Both the position numbers and the translations under genes were made by a program. 64,000 nucleotides of DNA, taken from NCBI RefSeq assembly GCF_004197395.1, contig NZ_SELS01000010.1, positions 1-64,000 of the forward strand, written 5' to 3'. Below are positions 58,721-64,000 of the stretch, one piece after another. This stretch comes from Paraburkholderia sp. UYCP14C (GTDB lineage: Bacteria; Pseudomonadota; Gammaproteobacteria; Burkholderiales; Burkholderiaceae). Positions within the stretch are counted from its first letter, which is position 1. Each line of letters starts with the position of its first letter. Under the pieces are notes generated by a model, which was not told the DNA's origin, ran no database searches, and saw only the letters and a program-made list of their open reading frames with translations.

Positions 58721-59347
58721 TCAGCCGGGGCCTCGATCGCGTTCGAGGTCGGCGAGTTCTTGTAACGAGTTGGCATTGTAGAACGCTCGCTCGTCGGCAA
58801 AGACGACTTCGACCGTCTTGTGGCGCGCGTACCACGCGCGGACCTTGCGCTCCCCGGCGGCCAGAAACGCGGCCAGGTCGTCCGCGACGGCAGTGCGCAT
58901 CAGCGCGAATACCGGGTGCAGCGAGGTTTCGCCACGGGTGTCGACGGTACTGACGGTCGCGATATCGGCGTCGTTGGCGACGAGTGCGTCCGCGAGGCGC
59001 GCGGCGAGGTCGGCCGGCAGCCATGGCGAATCGCAGGGCACGCTCAGCAGATACCCGGTGCCGGCGGCACGTAGCCCGGCAAGCATGCCGGCGAGCGGGC
59101 CGGGAAAATCGGGGAGGGTGTCGGCGACTAGCGTCGCACGATACGGCGCGCCGAGCACCGCGTAGGTGTCGGGATGGCGATTCGCGCTGATCATCAGCGG
59201 GCCCGTCTGCGGCGCGAGGCGCCGCAACACGTGCGCGGCGAGTGCTTCGCCGTGAAGCGGCTGCAAGCCCTTGTCGACGCCGCCCATGCGCGTGCCGCGC
59301 CCGCCCGCGAGGACGAGCCCGGTGATCTGTTCGCGGGGGATGGACAT
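58721..59347 (-). CDS. mobA: Molybdenum cofactor guanylyltransferase
   Basis: 208-aa enzyme that attaches GMP to Mo-molybdopterin to form the MGD cofactor. LVLAGGRGTRMGGVDKGLQPLHG is the nucleotide-binding loop, and DTLPDFPGPLAGMLAGLRAAGTGYLLSVPCDSPWLP follows. It lies 11 bp after moaA and 61 bp before moeA, in one operon. Confidence 0.95.
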   Translation of the reverse strand: MSIPREQITGLVLAGGRGTRMGGVDKGLQPLHGEALAAHVLRRLAPQTGPLMISANRHPDTYAVLGAPYRATLVADTLPDFPGPLAGMLAGLRAAGTGYLLSVPCDSPWLPADLAARLADALVANDADIATVSTVDTRGETSLHPVFALMRTAVADDLAAFLAAGERKVRAWYARHKTVEVVFADERAFYNANSLQELADLERDRGPG

Positions 59348-59358
59348 GCGTCGGCCGC

Positions 59359-60468
59359 TCAGCCGCCGATGTAGGACATTTCGACGCGACGCCCGGCCGG
59401 CTCGCCCGGATCGGCCGGCTGGCTGCCGCGCAGCTGCGAGTAGCGGTCGCTGCGACCTTGCCAGATTTCGGCGATGGCGGTGGTGATTTCGGCATCGCTC
59501 GCACCGCCGCGCAACAGCGCGCGCAGGTCATGCCCGGTCGATGCGAACAGGCACAGGTACAACTTGCCCTCGGTCGACAAACGCGCGCGCGTGCAATTGC
59601 CGCAGAACGCGCGGGTGACGCTGGAAATGACACCGATCTCGCCGCCGCCGTCGACATAGCCCCAGCGCTGCGCGGTCTCCGCGGCGCTGTGCGCTTCGAG
59701 CGGCACCAGCGGGAAATGCTCGGCGATGCGGTTGACGACGTCGGCGGACGGCAGCACTTCGGTCATGTTCCAGCCGTTCGAGGTGCCGACGTCCATATAT
59801 TCGATGAAGCGCAGCACCGCGTCCGTGCCTTTGAAATGACGCGCCATCGGGACGATTTCGCCGTCGTTGGTGCCGCGTTTGACGACCATGTTCACTTTGA
59901 CCGGCGCGAGCCCGACCGCGTGCGCGGCGGCGATGCCGTCGAGCACGTCGGCGACCGCGAAGTCGGCGTCGTTCATGCGGCGAAACAGGGCGTCGTCGAG
60001 CGCGTCGAGGCTGACGGTCACGCGGGTGAGGCCAGCGTCCTTCAGGCTGCGCGCCTTGCGCGCGAGCAGCGAGCCGTTGGTGGTCAGCGTGAGATCGAGC
60101 GGACGGCCCGCGGGCGTGGTCAGCCGGGCGAGCCGCTCGATCAGGAATTCGAGGTTCTTGCGCAGCAGCGGCTCGCCGCCGGTCAGGCGAATTTTCTCGA
60201 CGCCATGCGCGACGAACTGCTGCGTGAGCCGCTCGATCTCCTCGAAGCTCAACAGCGCGCTATGCGGCAGGAACGCATAGTCCTTGTCGAACACCGCGCG
60301 CGGCATGCAGTAGACGCAGCGGAAGTTGCAGCGGTCCGTCACCGAGATGCGCAGATCGCGCAGCGGACGCGCGAGCGCATCGTGCAGCACGCCGCTAGGC
60401 GTCTGCGCGGGGCCGGTGATGACCGGCGCCGTGCTGAGATCGGCAACAGGGATGATGCGTCGGGACAT
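59359..60468 (-). CDS. moaA: GTP 3',8-cyclase
   Basis: 369-aa radical SAM enzyme for the first step of molybdenum cofactor synthesis. The SAM cluster motif is [17 protein letters not shown]; the C-terminal second cluster region contains [25 protein letters not shown]. It ends in MSYIGG, the double-Gly tail that activates partner MoaC. The chosen start is the ATG giving MSRRIIP; the upstream frame is long and weak. Confidence 0.96.
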   Translation of the reverse strand: MSRRIIPVADLSTAPVITGPAQTPSGVLHDALARPLRDLRISVTDRCNFRCVYCMPRAVFDKDYAFLPHSALLSFEEIERLTQQFVAHGVEKIRLTGGEPLLRKNLEFLIERLARLTTPAGRPLDLTLTTNGSLLARKARSLKDAGLTRVTVSLDALDDALFRRMNDADFAVADVLDGIAAAHAVGLAPVKVNMVVKRGTNDGEIVPMARHFKGTDAVLRFIEYMDVGTSNGWNMTEVLPSADVVNRIAEHFPLVPLEAHSAAETAQRWGYVDGGGEIGVISSVTRAFCGNCTRARLSTEGKLYLCLFASTGHDLRALLRGGASDAEITTAIAEIWQGRSDRYSQLRGSQPADPGEPAGRRVEMSYIGG

Positions 60469-60611
60469 GAAATGCTTCGTCAGATGCTTGAACGGACAGC
60501 GGATGATTAATTCTATCGGAAATGCCCGCGGTGGCAGGCGGGAGGCGGGCGTTGTCGGGGTATACGGGGAGCCGCATGACGCGGCTGGCGGCAACGCCAG
60601 GCCGCCAAAAG

Positions 60612-60641
60612 AAAAAGCCCGCCGGAAAGGGCGGGCTTTTT
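60612..60641 (-). terminator. Terminator of rne
   Basis: AAAAAGCCCGCC / GGCGGGCTTTTT with a 6-base loop, just after the rne stop, between rne and the moa operon. Both strands carry a T-run. Confidence 0.9.
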
Positions 60642-60659
60642 CACGGACAACGAAGCGGC

Positions 60660-63600
60660 TTACTGCGGATGCTTGACCGTCTCGACCTGTTGCATCGGCG
60701 TGCTGTCGGCCGGCGGCAGCGCCTTGCGCTCACGGACCACGCGCGGCGGCTTGATCGTCTGCGCCGCCGCTTCCTGCGCGGCGCGCAGCTTGTCGGCGTC
60801 GGTGTTCACCCAGATCAGGCCAGCCTGCTCGAGGATCGGCTGCAATGCGTCGGCCGATACGGCGGGCGCGGCGCTGCGGGCCGGAGCCGGCTGCGGGGCC
60901 GCAGCGGCGGGCGCCGGTTCGACCACGGTCGGCTCCGTTGCGACGACCGGTTGCGGTTCGACGATCTCGGCCTGCAGTGCCGGCTCGGCTGCCGGTGCCT
61001 CGACGATCGTGGCCGGAGCCGCGGTGTCGAGCGCAACCGGCGCGACTTGCGGTTCGGCCGGGGCGGTCGGCTGCGCTACCGGGGCCGGTTCGACTGCCGG
61101 TGATTCGGCATGCGTGGCCGGTTGGACCGCAGCAACCGGTTCAACCGGAGCGACCGGTTCGCTCGCGGCCGGCGCGGCTTGTTCGGCTTGCGCCGGCGCT
61201 TCAATAGCCGGTTCCGTCGCCACGGGCTGGATCGATGCCACCGGAGCCTCTTCGACCGGCACGATTTTTTCGGTCTTTGCGGCATTTTCCGCGGCGAGAG
61301 CCGGCGTTTCGGCTGCAGCATGCAGTTCGGTCACGACGACGCTTTCCGTTGCGACAGCGGCGACCACCACTTCGACCGGCGTCACGTCCTTCGCTTCGCC
61401 GGCTGCAGGCGTGTGCTCGACCGGACGCTCGGCACGCACCGGCGCTTCGTCGCCGGCGGCAACGTTATCGCCTTCTGCTTCCGCGAGGTCCGCTGCGAGA
61501 TTGCCGTTCACGTCCTCTTCACGCTCGCGACGGCCACCACGACGGCCGCGACGGCGACGACGACGCTCTTCGCCGTCACGCGCGGCCGCTTCCTGATCGA
61601 CCGGCACGCCGTTTTCACCCGCTGCGTCGCGGTTGCGCGCCAGTTCGTCGGCGGCTTGCGTGTCGGTTTGGGTCAGCGCCGCGGCAGCTTCCGCCTGCGG
61701 CTTGCGACGCTCGCCACGCTCGACGCGTTCAGCGCGCTCGCCACGTTCGCCACGCTCGCGGCGCTCACCGCGTTCCTGACGTTCGGCGCGTGCCGCGCCA
61801 TCGACGGCCTCCGCGCGCTCGGCGCCGCGGGTGTCGCGTTCGCGACCCTCACGGGCTTCACGCGGCTCACGGGCTTCACGCGGCTCGCGGGCCTCACGCG
61901 GTTCACGGCCTTCACGTGCCTCACGCGGTTCGCGTTGCTCACGCGGCACGCGCGGCTCACGGCCTTCGCGTGCCTCGCGGCCTTCACGCTCCTCGCGACG
62001 CTGCGACGGCTGCTGACCTTGTGCCTGACGGCCGCCGGTCGCGCCTTCGCCACGCGCTGCAGCGTCGCGGCCGCCTGCGCCGCCACGGCGGTTGCGGTTG
62101 CGATCGCCGCCACGCTCGCCCGTGCGCTCACCGCGCTCGGTGCGTTCGCCACGTTGCGGACGAGCCTGCTTGTCGGTGGTGGCCGGCGCTGCGGGTGCCG
62201 GAGCAGCCGGCTGCATGCCGAACAGATTCTTCAGCCAGCCGATGAAACCGCCGCTGGCCGGCGTCACCGCGACCGGAGCCGGGGTGGCCGCCGGACGGAC
62301 CGGCGCGCTCGGGGCCGGCTTCTCGGGCGTGATGCCCTTGACCGCCGCTTCCTGCTTCGGCTTCACTTCCTCGGCGCGCTTGCTGTAGCCGGTTTCCGAT
62401 TCGAGTTCGCGGGCCGCTTCCTCGGCCATCTTCCACGATGCGCGCGGATCGTCGAGGCGCGCGTCGTCGTGACGCAGACGCTCGAGCTTGTAGTGCGGCG
62501 TGTCGAGGTGCTTGTTCGGGATCAGCACGACGTTGACCTTGAAACGCGACTCGATCTTGTTGATTTCGGCGCGCTTCTCGTTCAACAGGAAGGCGGTCAC
62601 TTCGACCGGCACCTGGCAATGGATCGCCGCGGTGTTTTCCTTCATCGCTTCTTCCTGAATGATCCGCAGCACTTGCAGCGCGGACGATTCGGTATCGCGG
62701 ATATGGCCCGTGCCGTTACAACGCGGGCACGTGACGTGGCTGCCTTCCGACAGCGCCGGACGCAGACGCTGACGCGACAGCTCCATCAGGCCGAAACGCG
62801 AGATCTTGCCCATCTGCACGCGGGCGCGGTCGTGCTTCAGCGCGTCCTTCAGTCGCTGTTCGACTTCGCGCTGGCTCTTGGCCGATTCCATGTCGATGAA
62901 GTCGATCACGATCAGGCCGCCCAGGTCGCGCAGACGCAACTGGCGGGCGACTTCGTCGGCGGCTTCGAGGTTCGTGCGCGCGGCCGTTTCCTCGATGTCC
63001 GCCCCCTTGGTCGCGCGCGCCGAGTTCACGTCGATAGCGACGAGTGCCTCGGTGTGGTCGATCACGATCGCGCCGCCCGACGGCAGCGGCACCGTGCGCG
63101 AATACGCGGTTTCGATCTGGTGCTCGATCTGGAAACGCGAGAACAGCGGCACGTCGTCGTGGTAGCGCTTCACCTTGCCGACGTTGTCCGGCATCACGAT
63201 GTCCATGAAGGCGCGTGCCTGGTCATGGATTTCGGTGGTGTCGATCAGGATTTCGCCGATATCGGGCTGGAAGTAGTCGCGAATCGCGCGGATCACGAGG
63301 CTCGACTCGAGATAGATCAGCATCGGCTGACCGCTCGTGCCACTTTGCGACGCGGCTTCGATCGCGCGCCACAGCTGCATCAGGTAGTTCAGGTCCCACT
63401 GCAGCTCTTCGGCGCTGCGGCCGATGCCGGCCGTGCGCGCGATGATGCTCATGCCTTCCGGCAGTTGCAGCTGCGCCATGGTTTCGCGCAGTTCCTGACG
63501 GTCGTCGCCTTCGATCCGGCGCGACACGCCGCCGCCACGCGGGTTGTTCGGCATCAGCACCAGATAGCGGCCGGCCAGCGAGATGAACGTGGTCAGGGCT

Positions 63601-63938
63601 GCGCCCTTGTTGCCACGTTCTTCCTTTTCGACCTGGACGATCAGTTCCTGACCTTCCTTCAGCGCGTCCTGGATGCGTGCGGAACGCATGTCGACGCCGT
63701 CGCGGAAGTATTGGCGGGCGACTTCCTTGAACGGCAGGAAGCCGTGACGGTCTTCGCCGTAGTTGACGAAGCAGGCCTCGAGCGACGGCTCGATGCGCGT
63801 GATGATGCCCTTGTAAATATTGCCTTTGCGCTGTTCGCGGCCGGCGGTTTCGATGTCGATGTCGATGAGTTTTTGCCCATCGACGATGGCGACGCGCAGC
63901 TCTTCCTGCTGCGTCGCGTTGAACAACATTCGTTTCAT
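60660..63938 (-). CDS. rne: Ribonuclease E
   Basis: 1092-aa endoribonuclease and degradosome scaffold. The N-terminal catalytic half starts [22 protein letters not shown], with an S1 domain (about 35-120), the Mg site in [10 protein letters not shown] and IDFIDMES, and a zinc-link CPRC in [12 protein letters not shown] (about 402). The C-terminal half is disordered: Arg/Glu-rich repeats (about 650-700), an Arg-rich block, then a Pro/Ala/Val-rich tail ending [21 protein letters not shown]. Up to 62 bases of upstream leader are in the window. Confidence 0.97.
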   Translation of the reverse strand: MKRMLFNATQQEELRVAIVDGQKLIDIDIETAGREQRKGNIYKGIITRIEPSLEACFVNYGEDRHGFLPFKEVARQYFRDGVDMRSARIQDALKEGQELIVQVEKEERGNKGAALTTFISLAGRYLVLMPNNPRGGGVSRRIEGDDRQELRETMAQLQLPEGMSIIARTAGIGRSAEELQWDLNYLMQLWRAIEAASQSGTSGQPMLIYLESSLVIRAIRDYFQPDIGEILIDTTEIHDQARAFMDIVMPDNVGKVKRYHDDVPLFSRFQIEHQIETAYSRTVPLPSGGAIVIDHTEALVAIDVNSARATKGADIEETAARTNLEAADEVARQLRLRDLGGLIVIDFIDMESAKSQREVEQRLKDALKHDRARVQMGKISRFGLMELSRQRLRPALSEGSHVTCPRCNGTGHIRDTESSALQVLRIIQEEAMKENTAAIHCQVPVEVTAFLLNEKRAEINKIESRFKVNVVLIPNKHLDTPHYKLERLRHDDARLDDPRASWKMAEEAARELESETGYSKRAEEVKPKQEAAVKGITPEKPAPSAPVRPAATPAPVAVTPASGGFIGWLKNLFGMQPAAPAPAAPATTDKQARPQRGERTERGERTGERGGDRNRNRRGGAGGRDAAARGEGATGGRQAQGQQPSQRREEREGREAREGREPRVPREQREPREAREGREPREAREPREAREPREAREGRERDTRGAERAEAVDGAARAERQERGERRERGERGERAERVERGERRKPQAEAAAALTQTDTQAADELARNRDAAGENGVPVDQEAAARDGEERRRRRRGRRGGRREREEDVNGNLAADLAEAEGDNVAAGDEAPVRAERPVEHTPAAGEAKDVTPVEVVVAAVATESVVVTELHAAAETPALAAENAAKTEKIVPVEEAPVASIQPVATEPAIEAPAQAEQAAPAASEPVAPVEPVAAVQPATHAESPAVEPAPVAQPTAPAEPQVAPVALDTAAPATIVEAPAAEPALQAEIVEPQPVVATEPTVVEPAPAAAAPQPAPARSAAPAVSADALQPILEQAGLIWVNTDADKLRAAQEAAAQTIKPPRVVRERKALPPADSTPMQQVETVKHPQ
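61845..61990. repeat. Short coding repeats in the rne C-terminal region
   Basis: The DNA holds repeated 12-18-base units such as TCACGCGGCTC that encode [12 protein letters not shown]-type peptides, about eight copies around residues 650-700 of RNase E. They could shift by slippage in steps of three bases. Confidence 0.7.
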
Positions 63939-64000
63939 TGAACGGCTCCAGAGCGGCCTCGCCGGCCCAGCTGCGCGGTTGTCAGTCGCGAGAGCGGAGA

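Noticed and set aside
61110-63941. 943-aa open frame on the plus strand
   Set aside because: Antisense to rne, with no domain or ribosome site; a GC-rich shadow.

Overview
The window is high-GC DNA from a member of the Burkholderiaceae, most probably Paraburkholderia. That is inferred from gene order (rpsP-rimM-trmD-rplS; rsgA beside an M48 protease and orn; darP/pmbA; moaA-mobA-moeA beside rne), codon use and protein similarity to known Burkholderia proteins. It is a chromosomal, mostly housekeeping segment. No transposase, integrase, prophage gene or CRISPR array was seen.

Layout. 1-5.9 kb: end of etfA, a long acyl-CoA dehydrogenase, divergent dadA/lrp, and a radical SAM gene behind a perfect LexA box. 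5.9-19.2 kb: ribosome and tRNA maturation genes (rpsP operon, rsgA, darP), orn, mog, pmbA and folA. 29.5-49 kb: thyA, a large secreted FecR/DUF6600-type protein with 72-bp coding repeats, fumC, a phospholipase D-like lipoprotein, transporters, a UvrD-like helicase behind a second LexA-type box, azlCD, an AraC regulator and creA. 49.3-49.7 kb: three identical tRNA-Asn genes in perfect 139-bp tandem repeats. 49.8-64 kb: fdxA, pncB, a lone lutC, an antiporter, a 2-hydroxyacid dehydrogenase, rmuC, moeA, mobA, moaA and rne.

The most interesting part is 19.3-29.2 kb, between folA and thyA. Eight minus-strand genes form one apparent operon whose core matches the Fap functional-amyloid system of Pseudomonas. 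In transcription order it holds two small exported proteins without amyloid repeats, a 225-aa and a 463-aa exported protein that each carry three GN-type Fap-like repeats, a C39-peptidase-like protein (FapD-like), an exported FapE-like protein, a coiled-coil plus beta-barrel outer-membrane protein (FapF-like), and a sigma-54 activator. A paralogous sigma-54 activator is divergent on the other side of a 537-bp AT-rich regulatory region. A good sigma-54 promoter (TGGCAC, GG-N10-GC) sits just upstream of the first gene. A perfect 12-bp hairpin without a U-tract separates the major repeat protein from the export genes, and a 9-bp perfect inverted repeat lies between the two transcription units. 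Both activators resemble VpsR/BerB biofilm regulators, which suggests c-di-GMP-linked control of a surface amyloid. This is inference from sequence.

Starts were chosen from ribosome-binding sites and family lengths. Several genes appear to use GTG or TTG.
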